A stretch of DNA of 64,000 nucleotides from Nocardioides sp. (GTDB lineage: Bacteria; Actinomycetota; Actinomycetes; Propionibacteriales; Nocardioidaceae): the NCBI RefSeq assembly GCF_030019515.1, contig NZ_JASEEQ010000001.1, positions 124,001 to 188,000 of the forward strand, in the 5' to 3' direction. The notes under the pieces are model-generated. The model worked only from the letters and a program-made list of their open reading frames with translations, was not told where the DNA came from and did not search any database. Every line of letters begins with the position of its first letter. Position 1 is the first letter of the stretch. A program made the translations under genes and the position numbers. Shown here one piece after another: positions 25,313 through 33,832 of the stretch.

Positions 25313-27028
25313 ATGAGGCCGATGCGACCCGACGACCGTCCCTGGGCGGACAGCTACGCCCCCGGTGTGCCGCTGGACATCGAGGTCCCCGAGGAGTCCC
25401 TGGTCGACCTGCTGGAGGCGTCCGCGGCCCGGTTCGCCCCGCTCGTCGCCCTCGACTTCTTCGGCGCGACCACGACGTACGCCGAGCTGGGCGAACTGGT
25501 CGACCGCGCGGCGGAGGGCCTGCGTCGGCTGGGCGTCGCGCCGGGCGACCGGGTCGCGCTGGTGCTGCCGAACTGCCCCCAGCACGTGGTCGCGTTCTAC
25601 GCCACGCTGCGGCTGCGCGCGGTCGTCGTGGAGCACAACCCGCTCTATACCGAGGAGGAGATGGCCTTCCAGCTGGCCGACCACCGGCCCACGGTCGTCA
25701 TCGCCTGGGACAAGGTGGCGCCGATGGTGCGCCGGATCGCCGAGCCGCTCGGCGTCCGGGCCTTGCTGGCGGTCGACCTCACGTCCGCGCTGCCCCGGCT
25801 CAAGCGGCTCGCGCTGCGGCTGCCGGTCCCGCGGGCCGCGCGCACCCGGGCCGCGATGACCGGTCCGGCCCGCGGCATCCGGCGCTGGGAGCGCATCGTG
25901 CGCGGACCGGCGCTGGCAGCGGACCACCCGCGGCCGACGAGCGCCGACGTCGCACTGCTCCAGTACACCGGTGGCACGACCGGGCGGCCCAAGGCCGCCG
26001 TACTCACTCACCGCAACCTGCGCGCGAACGCCGCCCAGGGCCGGGCCTGGATGCCCGGGCTCGCGGACGGGGAGGAGGTCGTCTATGCGGTGCTGCCGCT
26101 GTTCCACGCCTACGGCCTGACCCTGTGCCTGACCTTCTCGATGAGCATCGGCGCGACCCTGGTGCTGATGCCGCGCTTCGACGTGGACCTGGTGCTCGAG
26201 GCGATGCGGCGGCGCCCGGCGACCTTCCTGCCCGCGGTGCCGCCGGTCTACGAGCGGCTCGCCGCGGGCGCCGTCGAGCACGGCGTCGACCTCTCGTCGA
26301 TCCGGTACGCCATCTCCGGCGCGATGTCACTGCCGGCCGAGACGGCCGCGCTGTGGGAGTCGACGACCGGCGGGCTGCTCGTCGAGGGCTACGGCATGAC
26401 CGAGACCTCGCCGGTCGCGCTCGGGAACCCCGCCGGTGACGCCCGGCGGATCGGCGCGATCGGGGTGCCGTTCCCGTCGACGCAGGTGCGCGTGGTGGAC
26501 CGCCACGACCCGTCCCAGGACCTGCCGGCCGGCCAGGCCGGCGAGCTGCTCCTGCGCGGGCCACAGGTCTTCGCCGGCTACTGGGAGCGCCCCGCCGAGA
26601 CCGCGGAGGTGGTGCTCGCGGACGGCTGGATCCGCACCGGCGACGTGGTGGTGATGTCCGAGGACGGGTTCTTCACCATCGTCGACCGGATCAAGGAGCT
26701 GATCATCACCGGCGGCTTCAACGTCTACCCGAGCGAGGTCGAGCACGCCCTGCGGCAGCTGCCGGGGGTCGCCGACGCCGCGGTCGTCGGGCTGCCCTCC
26801 GGGCGCGGGGACGAGGACGTCGTCGCCGTCGTGGTCCTCGAGCCGGGCACGTCGCTCGACGAGGACGCGGTGCGGGCCCGGTGCCGCGAGCACGTCGCGG
26901 CGTACAAGGTGCCGCGCCGGGTGTACGCCGTCGACGCACTCCCGGTCTCGGTCATCGGCAAGGTGCTGCGCCGGCAGGTGCGCGACGACCTCCAGGCCCG
27001 GCTGGACCAGACCGCGTCGCCGACGTGA
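25313..27028 (+). CDS. long-chain fatty acid-CoA ligase
   Basis: A 571-residue AMP-forming acyl-CoA synthetase. The ATP loop is LQYTGGTTGRPKAAVLTHRN (residues about 218-237); GYGMTETSPVALGNP and the C-terminal TGDVVVMSEDGFFTIVDRIKELII and GKVLRRQ motifs complete the adenylate-forming fold. It activates fatty acids for beta-oxidation or lipid synthesis. ATG 25313 sits only two bases after GAGAGG, so ATG 25322 may be the real start. A 14-bp palindrome lies upstream, suggesting regulation. Confidence 0.92.
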   Translation: MRPMRPDDRPWADSYAPGVPLDIEVPEESLVDLLEASAARFAPLVALDFFGATTTYAELGELVDRAAEGLRRLGVAPGDRVALVLPNCPQHVVAFYATLRLRAVVVEHNPLYTEEEMAFQLADHRPTVVIAWDKVAPMVRRIAEPLGVRALLAVDLTSALPRLKRLALRLPVPRAARTRAAMTGPARGIRRWERIVRGPALAADHPRPTSADVALLQYTGGTTGRPKAAVLTHRNLRANAAQGRAWMPGLADGEEVVYAVLPLFHAYGLTLCLTFSMSIGATLVLMPRFDVDLVLEAMRRRPATFLPAVPPVYERLAAGAVEHGVDLSSIRYAISGAMSLPAETAALWESTTGGLLVEGYGMTETSPVALGNPAGDARRIGAIGVPFPSTQVRVVDRHDPSQDLPAGQAGELLLRGPQVFAGYWERPAETAEVVLADGWIRTGDVVVMSEDGFFTIVDRIKELIITGGFNVYPSEVEHALRQLPGVADAAVVGLPSGRGDEDVVAVVVLEPGTSLDEDAVRARCREHVAAYKVPRRVYAVDALPVSVIGKVLRRQVRDDLQARLDQTASPT

Positions 27029-27090
27029 CGGGCGTCCCAAACCCGCCCGGGGACCCGTGACTCGCGTAGGTTGAGCGGGGAGGTGGGGGC

Positions 27091-27681
27091 GTGTTCGCGG
27101 AGGCGCGGCTCAACGACGGCACTCGTGCGCTGATCTGGGACCTGCGCCCCGGTGACCGCGAGGCCGTGCGCGAGGGCTTCGAGCAGCTCTCCGAGGAGAC
27201 CCGGTTCCACCGGTTCCTCGCCGCGGTGCCGCACCTGACCGACACCATGCTCGACCACCTCGTCGACGAGGTCGACGGCGTCGACCACGTCGCGATCGCC
27301 CTCGTGGTCCTCGACGCGGACGGCACCGGGGTGCCGGCCGGGGTCGCCCGGATGATCCGGTACTCCGAGCAGCGCGACGCCGCCGATGTCGCGGTCACGG
27401 TGATCGACCAGTTCCAGCGACGTGGGGTCGCGACCGCGCTGCTCGGCGAGCTGATGCGCCGCCGACCGGTCGGCATCAGGCGGCTCGTCACCACGGTCAC
27501 CGCCGACAACGCCGCCTCCCTCGCGATGCTCCGGCGGCTCGGTCCGACCGTCGCCGAGCCGGCCGGGCCGAACCGGCTCGACGTCGTGGTCGAGCTGCCG
27601 TCCGACGGTGGGCCGGGCGGCGAGCCGGGCGCGGGATCCCAGGTCGAGGCGCGCGCCGCAGCGGAGGACGAAATCCTCTAG
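27091..27681 (+). CDS. GNAT family N-acetyltransferase
   Basis: A 196-residue acetyl-CoA-dependent acetyltransferase. Motif A with the acetyl-CoA pyrophosphate loop is VTVIDQFQRRGVATALLGELMRR (residues about 101-123, QRRGVA loop), followed by VTADNAASLAMLRRLG. The N-terminal RPGDREAVREGFEQLSEETRFHRFL resembles the protein-lysine acetyltransferase group often found beside acyl-CoA synthetases, which in other actinobacteria can acetylate such enzymes; this target is inferred. GTG 27091 follows GGGGAGG with seven or eight bases between. It sits between two acyl-CoA synthetase genes on the same strand. Confidence 0.85.
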   Translation: MFAEARLNDGTRALIWDLRPGDREAVREGFEQLSEETRFHRFLAAVPHLTDTMLDHLVDEVDGVDHVAIALVVLDADGTGVPAGVARMIRYSEQRDAADVAVTVIDQFQRRGVATALLGELMRRRPVGIRRLVTTVTADNAASLAMLRRLGPTVAEPAGPNRLDVVVELPSDGGPGGEPGAGSQVEARAAAEDEIL

Positions 27682-27686
27682 CGCGG

Positions 27687-27701
27687 CCCCGGTGGCCGGG
27701 G
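27687..27701 (+). terminator. hairpin after the acetyltransferase gene
   Basis: CCCCGG and CCGGGG around a TGG loop, six bases after the stop. Short stem, no U-tract. Confidence 0.4.
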
Positions 27702-27733
27702 AAGGGTGATCGTGTCCGGAAGAGGGTGGCACC

Positions 27734-29566
27734 GTGGCCTCGACGACCCCAACGTACGACGACACGCGTCCGGAGCCGGCGGTCTCGCTGGCGCGGATGT
27801 TCTACGACCGCGTCGCTGCGACGCCTGACCGCGAGGCCTTCCGCTTCCCCGACGGCTCCGGTTGGCGCTCGGTCACCTGGCGACAGACCGGCGAGACGGT
27901 CCGCACCGTCGCCGCCGGGCTGCTGGCCCTCGGCATCCGGCCCGAGGAACGGGTCGCGATCCTCAGCAACACCCGGGTCGAGTGGCTCGAGGCCGACCTC
28001 GCGATCATGTGCGCGGGTGCGGCGACCACCACCGTCTACCCGACGACCACGGCCGACGACGTCGCGTTCATCCTCGCCGACAGCGGGTCGCGGATCGCGT
28101 TCGCCGAGGACGACACGCAGATCGCCAAGCTGCGCTCCCGGCGCGACCACCTGCCCGACCTGGTCCGCGTCATCACGTTCGACGGGCAGGCGGACGGGGA
28201 GTGGGTGCTCAGCCTGCACGACCTCCTGGCGCTCGGGGCGCGGCGCCTCGTCGAGGACCCCGGTGCCGTCGACCGGGCCGTCGCCGCGATCGGGCCGGAG
28301 CACCTGGCCACCCTCATCTACACCTCGGGGACGACCGGCCAGCCCAAGGGCGTCGAGCTGCCGCACCGGTGCTGGACCTACATCGGCGCCGCCGCCGACA
28401 ACCTCGGCATCCTCTCCGCCGCGGACCTGCAGTTCCTGTGGCTGCCGCTGTCGCACTCCTTCGGGAAGATGCTCGAGGCCGTCCAGCTCCAGATCGGGTT
28501 CCCCACCGCCGTCGACGGACGGCTGGACCGGATCGTGGAGAACCTGGCCGAGGTGCGCCCCACGTTCATGGCCGGACCGCCGCGGATCTTCGAGAAGGTG
28601 CACGCCAAGGTCGTGCAGACCGTCCAGGAGGAGGGCGGCCTGAAGCGCCGCCTCTTCACCTGGGCCTTCCGGGTGGGCGAGGAGGTGGCAGGGAGCCGGG
28701 TCGAGGGGCGCCGGCCCTCGCCGTACGTCAGGGCGCAGCACACCGTGGCGGACCGGTTGGTGCTCACCAGGATCCGGGACCGGCTCGGCGGGCGGATCCG
28801 GTTCCTGGTCTCCGGCAGCGCCGCGCTCTCACCCGACGTCGCGCGGTGGTTCCACGCGGCCGGCCTGCTGGTGCTCGAGGGCTACGGGCTCACCGAGACC
28901 AGTGCCGGCACCTGCATGGTGCTCCCGGACGACGTCGCGTTCGGGGCCGTCGGGAGGCCGCTGGACCGGACCGAGGTGCGGATCGCCTCCGACGGCGAGA
29001 TCTTCGTGCGCGGGCCCGGCGTGATGCGCGGCTACCACCACCTGCCCGACGCGACCGCCGAGGTGCTCAGCGCCGACGGGTGGCTCGCGACCGGTGACGT
29101 CGGCGAGCTCGACCAGCGCGGCCACCTGCGGATCACCGACCGTAAGAAGGACCTGATCAAGACCTCCGGCGGGAAGTACATCGCGCCGCAGGCGATCGAG
29201 ATCATCTTCAAGGCGGTCTGCCCGCTCGCCAGCCAGATGCTCGTCCACGCCGACGGGCGCAGCTACGCCACGGCCCTGATCACCCTGGACCCCGAGGCGC
29301 TGACCCAGTGGAGCCGGGCCGAGGGCCTGCCGGTCACCGACTACTCGGCGCTCGCCGCGAGCCCCGCGGTCCACGAGTACGTCGCGGCCTGCGTGGCGGA
29401 GCTGAACAGCCGGCTCAACCGGTGGGAGACGATCAAGCAGTTCCGGATCCTCGACCACGACCTGAGCGTCGAGAACGGGGAGCTCACCCCGAGCATGAAG
29501 GTGCGCCGGAAGGTGATCGAGACGGCCTACCACGACCTGCTCGACTCGATGTACGTGCCCGCCTGA
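27734..29566 (+). CDS. long-chain acyl-CoA synthetase, FAA1/FadD15-like
   Basis: A 610-residue AMP-forming ligase of the large long-chain (FAA1) group. Motifs: LIYTSGTTGQPKGVELPHRC (residues about 196-215), the gate region LWLPLSHSFGKMLEAVQLQIG, GYGLTETSAGTCMV, and the C-terminal DLIKTSGGKYIAPQAIE with the catalytic-Lys tail NGELTPSMKVRRKVI. It should activate long-chain fatty acids at the membrane. GTG 27734 follows a GAAGAGGG sequence. It forms a same-strand run with the acetyltransferase and the preceding synthetase. Confidence 0.92.
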   Translation: MASTTPTYDDTRPEPAVSLARMFYDRVAATPDREAFRFPDGSGWRSVTWRQTGETVRTVAAGLLALGIRPEERVAILSNTRVEWLEADLAIMCAGAATTTVYPTTTADDVAFILADSGSRIAFAEDDTQIAKLRSRRDHLPDLVRVITFDGQADGEWVLSLHDLLALGARRLVEDPGAVDRAVAAIGPEHLATLIYTSGTTGQPKGVELPHRCWTYIGAAADNLGILSAADLQFLWLPLSHSFGKMLEAVQLQIGFPTAVDGRLDRIVENLAEVRPTFMAGPPRIFEKVHAKVVQTVQEEGGLKRRLFTWAFRVGEEVAGSRVEGRRPSPYVRAQHTVADRLVLTRIRDRLGGRIRFLVSGSAALSPDVARWFHAAGLLVLEGYGLTETSAGTCMVLPDDVAFGAVGRPLDRTEVRIASDGEIFVRGPGVMRGYHHLPDATAEVLSADGWLATGDVGELDQRGHLRITDRKKDLIKTSGGKYIAPQAIEIIFKAVCPLASQMLVHADGRSYATALITLDPEALTQWSRAEGLPVTDYSALAASPAVHEYVAACVAELNSRLNRWETIKQFRILDHDLSVENGELTPSMKVRRKVIETAYHDLLDSMYVPA

Positions 29567-29699
29567 GAGCCGCCCGCCGGGTTGGCTGCCTGGCTGCTGC
29601 GGAGCGCGATCGGGCGCGGCAGCCGCGGGCGGCGTCGACCGTGCCGCTGCCGCTGCCGGAGAGGGTGTTGGCATCGGGTCCGAGGGCCGCCACGCAGAA

Positions 29700-29731
29700 G
29701 CCCCCGCCCCGGCGAGAGCCGGGACAGGGGC
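29700..29731. terminator. GC-rich hairpin shared by tRNA-Leu and the acyl-CoA synthetase
   Basis: CCCGGC and GCCGGG around a GAGA loop, with outer CCCC and GGGG arms. It lies 9 bases beyond the 3' end of the minus-strand tRNA and after the plus-strand synthetase. The remaining sequence from 29567 to 29699 shows nothing recognisable. Confidence 0.65.
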
Positions 29732-29740
29732 CTTGATCGG

Positions 29741-29826
29741 TGTCCGAGGGGGGACTTGAACCCCCACGCCCTAATACGGGCACTAGCACCTCAAGCTAGC
29801 GCGTCTGCCAATTCCGCCACCCGGAC
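29741..29826 (-). tRNA. tRNA-Leu (anticodon GAG)
   Basis: An 86-base class II tRNA. The acceptor GTCCGGG pairs with CTCGGAC (one G-U), followed by discriminator A; CCA is not encoded. The anticodon stem CTAGC/GCTAG holds the loop TTGAGGT, with anticodon GAG at 29792-29790, reading CUC and CUU codons. A long variable arm and the T-loop GTTCAAG are present. Confidence 0.95.
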
Positions 29827-29905
29827 GAGTGCGGGTGGAACTGTAGCAAAGGGGACGGGCATTCCTCGCATCGGCATCGGCACCCCTGGGTGTCATGCTG
29901 GGGCC

Positions 29906-31240
29906 ATGGCCCAGCACCCCCGCAACGACCCCGCGCAGGCCGCTCACGACCCTGCCGCGGAGGTCGTCGACGTGTGCCGCGACCTGATCCGGATGGACAC
30001 CTCCAACTACGGCGACCAGGAGGGTCCGGGGGAGCGCAAGGCCGCCGAGTACGTCGCCGCGCTGCTCGACGAGGTGGGCATCGAGGCGCGGCTGCACGAG
30101 TCCGAGCCGGGGCGCACCTCGGTGCTGGCCCGGTGGGGCGGGTCCGCGGCGGAGCAGGGCGGGCTGCTGCTGCACGGCCACCTCGACGTCGTACCCGCCG
30201 CCGTCGACGACTGGCAGGTCCATCCCTTCTCCGGCGAGATCCAGGACGGCTACCTCTGGGGCCGCGGGGCGGTCGACATGAAGGACTTCGACGCGATGCT
30301 GCTGTCCGTGGTGCGGGCCCGGCAGCGGGCCGGGCGGGTGCCGGAGCGGCCGATCACGCTGTGCTTCACCGCGGACGAGGAGGCGGGCGGCCACCGTGGC
30401 GCCCAGGTCCTGGTCGACGAGCGGGCCGAGGAGCTCGAGGGCTGCACCGACGCCGTCGGCGAGGTCGGTGGCTTCAGCGCCACGGTGCGCGGTCGACGGG
30501 TCTACCTGATCGAGGCCGCCGAGAAGGGGATGGCCTGGATGCGGCTGACGGCTCGGGGCCGCGCCGGTCACGGGTCGATGATGAACCCCGACAACGCCGT
30601 CACGAGACTCAGCGCAGCGGTCGCGCGGATCGGCACGCACGACTGGCCGGTGCGGCTCACCCCCACGATGCGCACGCTGCTCGCCGCGGTGGCCGAGCTG
30701 GCCGGCACGGAGGCGACCCCGGAGAACGCCGCCGCGCTGGTCGAGGAGTTCGGCGGCGCCGCCCGGATGCTCGGTGCGGTGATCCGCAACACCGCCAACC
30801 CGACGATGCTCGGCGCGGGCTACAAGGTGAACGTCATCCCCACCGAGGCGACGGCGCACGTGGACGGACGCTTCCTGCCGGGCTTCGAGGACGAGTTCTT
30901 CGCGACCCTGGCCGAGCTGGTCGGCGAGGGGATCGAGGTCGAGCACCTGAGCCACCAGCAGCCCTGGGAGACGCCGTACGACGGCGACCTGGTGGACGCG
31001 ATGACCCGCTCGCTCCTGGCCGAGGACGGGGAGGCCGTGGTCGCGCCGTACCTGATGAGCGGCGGCACCGACGCCAAGCACTTCCGCCGGCTCGGGCTGC
31101 GCTCCTACGGCTTCGCGCCGCTGCGGCTCCCCGCGGACCTGGACTTCACCGCGCTGTTCCACGGCGTCGACGAGCGGGTGCCGGTCGACGCGCTGGAGTT
31201 CGGCGCGCGGGTCCTCGACCGGTTCCTCGACGAGGTCTGA
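29906..31240 (+). CDS. M20-family metallopeptidase
   Basis: A 444-residue cytosolic peptidase or deacylase of the ArgE/DapE/CPG2 family. The metal ligands are visible in LLLHGHLDVVPA (His and Asp), GAVDMKDFDAML (bridging Asp), TADEEAGGHRGAQV (catalytic Glu and metal Glu) and SGGTDAKHF near the C-terminus. The lid domain lies at about residues 200-330. The substrate is not predictable. ATG 29906 is the first Met of the conserved protein. Its 3' end is three or four bases from the convergent SGNH esterase gene. Confidence 0.9.
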   Translation: MAQHPRNDPAQAAHDPAAEVVDVCRDLIRMDTSNYGDQEGPGERKAAEYVAALLDEVGIEARLHESEPGRTSVLARWGGSAAEQGGLLLHGHLDVVPAAVDDWQVHPFSGEIQDGYLWGRGAVDMKDFDAMLLSVVRARQRAGRVPERPITLCFTADEEAGGHRGAQVLVDERAEELEGCTDAVGEVGGFSATVRGRRVYLIEAAEKGMAWMRLTARGRAGHGSMMNPDNAVTRLSAAVARIGTHDWPVRLTPTMRTLLAAVAELAGTEATPENAAALVEEFGGAARMLGAVIRNTANPTMLGAGYKVNVIPTEATAHVDGRFLPGFEDEFFATLAELVGEGIEVEHLSHQQPWETPYDGDLVDAMTRSLLAEDGEAVVAPYLMSGGTDAKHFRRLGLRSYGFAPLRLPADLDFTALFHGVDERVPVDALEFGARVLDRFLDEV

Positions 31241-31244
31241 GCGC

Positions 31245-32405
31245 CTAGCCGCAGGCGAAGGCGCCGCCGGGCCCGAACTCGATCCGGCCGAAGCGCTCGC
31301 CGATCAGCCGGTGGGTCGCGGCGTCGGGGTGCAGCTGGTCGGGCAGCGGCAGCCGGTCGTGGTCGGCCGGACCGTACAGCTCCAGACCGTCGAGGTGGTG
31401 CAGGTGTGGATCGAGGGCCGCCCGCGCCGCCACGATCGCGGCGAGCTCGTCGCGGATCACGCGTAGGGTGAGCTTGCCGACCGCGCGCTCGGCGGGGTCG
31501 CCGAGGGCGACGAAGCGCACCCCCTCGGAGAGGTCCGGGGCGCTCGGCCCCGGCGTCTGCTCGTGGATCGGGCAGTAGATGGGGGAGACCACCAGCAGCG
31601 GGGTCTCCGGGTGGCCCTCGCGCACGGTGTCCAGGAAGCCGTGTACCGCGGGTCCGAACGCGCGCAGCCGCATCAGGTCCAGGTTGACCAGGTTGATGCC
31701 GATCTTCACGCTCAGCAGGTCCGCGGGCGCATCGCGCATCGTGCGCGCTGTGAACGGGTCGAGCAGCGCGCTGCCGCCGAGGCCGAGGTTCACCAGCTCC
31801 ACCCCGCCCGCGGCGGCCGCCAGCGCCGGCCAGGTGGTCGACGCGCTCTCGGCGTTCGACCCGTGGCTGATCGAGCTGCCGTGGTGCAGCCACACCCGTC
31901 GGTCGTCGGTGCCGACCGGCTGCACGGGGGCGTCGGTGCGCAACGCCACGATCTCGGTGACCTCGGAGTACGGCAACCAGAGCTCGACGTGCTTGGCCCC
32001 CGGCAGGAGCCCGTGGAAGGCGACGGTGCCGACCGGCCCGGGCTCGAGCGCGGACCCGCCGGTCGCGAGGTCGACCGTCAGCAGGTGCCCGCGCGGTGCG
32101 GTCGCCCGGGCCGCGAGCCGGCCGTCGACGACGAGGTCGTACTGCCCGTCCGGCCGGGGCGGCAGGCCGGGGTACGTCATCTTGGTGGCGAGCACGTCCA
32201 GCTCGATCGTCGTGGCCTCCGTGCGGAACACCAGCCGCACCCCGGACGGCTGTGCCTCCGCCATCGCCAGCTGGCCGTCGGCACACTGCCCGCGTGCCCA
32301 GGCGGGCAGCCGGTGCGGCCGGAGGCCGTGCTCGGTCGGCTCGAGCTCGATCGCGCCGTGCACCAGCTCGGAGGTGACGGGGATGGTGATCAGCGGCGCG
32401 GCCAT
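31245..32405 (-). CDS. SGNH/GDSL-type esterase with N-terminal beta domain
   Basis: A 386-residue protein. Residues 1-165 form a jelly-roll-like N-terminal domain; the SGNH hydrolase domain follows with the nucleophile Ser in WLHHGSSISHGSNAES, the Gly block VNLGLGGSALLD, the Asn block KIGINLVNLD, and the catalytic Asp/His in PDQLHPDAATH. No signal peptide is present, so it is probably cytosolic. This two-domain layout is common in actinobacterial lipases/esterases of unknown substrate. ATG 32405 is taken as start; the frame is open further upstream through the repeat element, which is not coding. Confidence 0.85.
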   Translation of the reverse strand: MAAPLITIPVTSELVHGAIELEPTEHGLRPHRLPAWARGQCADGQLAMAEAQPSGVRLVFRTEATTIELDVLATKMTYPGLPPRPDGQYDLVVDGRLAARATAPRGHLLTVDLATGGSALEPGPVGTVAFHGLLPGAKHVELWLPYSEVTEIVALRTDAPVQPVGTDDRRVWLHHGSSISHGSNAESASTTWPALAAAAGGVELVNLGLGGSALLDPFTARTMRDAPADLLSVKIGINLVNLDLMRLRAFGPAVHGFLDTVREGHPETPLLVVSPIYCPIHEQTPGPSAPDLSEGVRFVALGDPAERAVGKLTLRVIRDELAAIVAARAALDPHLHHLDGLELYGPADHDRLPLPDQLHPDAATHRLIGERFGRIEFGPGGAFACG

Positions 32406-32472
32406 GGAGGCAGCGTGCCAACTCCGGACCGCCCGGACCAACCCGGCGCCCGGATCCGCGTCGCCCACCTGT

Positions 32473-32535
32473 TGTCGTTTGGTCACCAACGACACATCTG
32501 ACCTGCTGGGATCTGCCGTTGGTGACCAAACGGCA
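32473..32535. repeat. 63-bp bipartite inverted repeat, copy 4
   Basis: Left half 32473-32494, spacer 32495-32513, right half 32514-32535. It lies 33 bases after the stop of the DUF5703 gene on the minus strand and 67 bases upstream of the esterase start. Confidence 0.95.
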
Positions 32536-32568
32536 TGACCCCCGCGCGCCGGAGCGCCGAGCCACGGC

Positions 32569-32787
32569 TCAGGCGGTGCGGACGGCTCGGATGATCTTGC
32601 GCCGGAGCACGACCCGGCGGGTGCCGTCGGCGGTGATGCGCACCCGGTCCAGCTCCCAGCCGCCGTGCTCGGCACGCTCGACGAGCAGCCTGGTGACCAC
32701 GTTGCGGGGGTACTCCCGCGAGAACGTCACCTTGTCGAACTCCCATTCGACACCACGAGCGGGGGGCCGGCGCAGCTCTGTGCTCAT
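32569..32787 (-). CDS. DUF5703 family small protein
   Basis: A 72-residue protein with the DUF5703 pattern: EWEFDKVTFSREYPRNVVTRLL and HGGWELDRVRITADGTRRV, ending in a basic tail (RRKIIRAVRT). It is actinobacterial, small and of unknown function; the fold is probably an alpha/beta sandwich. ATG 32787 follows GGAGACC on the minus strand. The aldo/keto reductase gene ends 24 bases upstream on the same strand. Confidence 0.8.
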   Translation of the reverse strand: MSTELRRPPARGVEWEFDKVTFSREYPRNVVTRLLVERAEHGGWELDRVRITADGTRRVVLRRKIIRAVRTA

Positions 32788-32811
32788 CTGGTCTCCGTCT
32801 CGGTCAGCGGG

Positions 32812-33759
32812 TCAATCGGCGGACACGTCGTCCAGGGCGGCGGTGATCTCGGCTGGCAGGCTCAGCTCCTCGACGCCGAGGGCGCCGCGCAGCTGGGCCG
32901 CGGTGCGGGCACCGACGACGGGCGCGGTGACGCCCGGCCGGTCGCGCACCCAGACCAGCGCGACCTCGAGCGGCGTCCAGCCCAGGCCGTCCGCGGCCCG
33001 GGCGACGGCCTCGACGATGCCGCCGGAGCGCTCGTCGAGGTAGGGGTTGACGAAGTTCGCGAAGTGCGAGGACGCCGCCCGCGAGTCGGACGGGGTCCCG
33101 GTGCGGTACTTGCCGGTCAGCACACCCCGGCCCAGCGGCGACCACGGCAGCACCCCGAGCCCGAGCGCCGCGGCGGCCGGGAGCACCTCGTGCTCGACGC
33201 CGCGGTTCAGCAGGGAGTACTCCACCTGGGTGCTGGCCAGCGGTGTCCGGCCGGGCACCGCCCGCTGCCAGGTCGCGGCCTGGGCGGTCTGCCAGCCCGC
33301 ATAGTTCGAGACGCCGACGTACGACGCCCGCCCGCTCTGGACCGCGGTGTCGAGCGCGCCGAGGGTCTCCTCGAGCGGCGAGTCGTCGGACCAGATGTGC
33401 ACCTGCCACAGGTCCACGTGGGCGACGCCGAGCCGGCGGAGCGAGGCGTCGAGCGTGGCGAGCAGATGCCCGCGGGACGTGTTGTACTCGCGCCCGCCGC
33501 GCCGGGCGGTGATCCCGGCCTTGGTGGCGAGCACCACCTCGTCGCGGGCGACGACATCGCCGACGAGGGAGCCGATCAGCTCCTCGGAGGCGCCGTTGCC
33601 GTAGCCGGCCGCGGTGTCGACGAGCGTGCCGCCGGCCTCGGTGAACGCGACCAGCTGGTCGCGCGCCTCGTGCTCGTCGGTGTCGCGCCCCCACGTCATC
33701 GTGCCGAGCGCCAGACGGGACACGGTGAGGCCGGTCGAGCCGACGCGCCGCTGCTGCAT
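32812..33759 (-). CDS. aldo/keto reductase
   Basis: A 315-residue NADPH-dependent carbonyl reductase with a TIM barrel. The catalytic tetrad is visible: Asp and Tyr in LVDTAAGYGNGASE, Lys in VLATKAG, and His in LWQVHIWSDD. The C-terminal NADPH-binding region is APVVGARTAAQL. The substrate is unknown. ATG 33759 lies six bases after a TACCTT box, so the longer open frame is not used. It is divergent from uppP. Confidence 0.92.
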   Translation of the reverse strand: MQQRRVGSTGLTVSRLALGTMTWGRDTDEHEARDQLVAFTEAGGTLVDTAAGYGNGASEELIGSLVGDVVARDEVVLATKAGITARRGGREYNTSRGHLLATLDASLRRLGVAHVDLWQVHIWSDDSPLEETLGALDTAVQSGRASYVGVSNYAGWQTAQAATWQRAVPGRTPLASTQVEYSLLNRGVEHEVLPAAAALGLGVLPWSPLGRGVLTGKYRTGTPSDSRAASSHFANFVNPYLDERSGGIVEAVARAADGLGWTPLEVALVWVRDRPGVTAPVVGARTAAQLRGALGVEELSLPAEITAALDDVSAD

Positions 33760-33765
33760 GGCGCC

Positions 33766-33771
33766 AAGGTA
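33766..33771 (-). promoter_or_regulatory. leaderless-type -10 box for the aldo/keto reductase
   Basis: TACCTT on the minus strand, six bases before ATG 33759. Confidence 0.5.
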
Positions 33772-33819
33772 GTAGGCGACACCACGCGGGCCCACAACGG
33801 CACGCCCGGCGGCCGCCCG

Positions 33820-33825
33820 TAGAGT
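33820..33825 (+). promoter_or_regulatory. leaderless-type -10 box for uppP
   Basis: TAGAGT, seven bases before GTG 33833. Confidence 0.6.
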
Positions 33826-33832
33826 TCCGGCC

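Noticed and set aside
29567-29699. Small gene after the acyl-CoA synthetase
   Set aside because: No start with a ribosome binding site and no recognisable product; only GC-rich sequence leading to the hairpin at 29700-29731.
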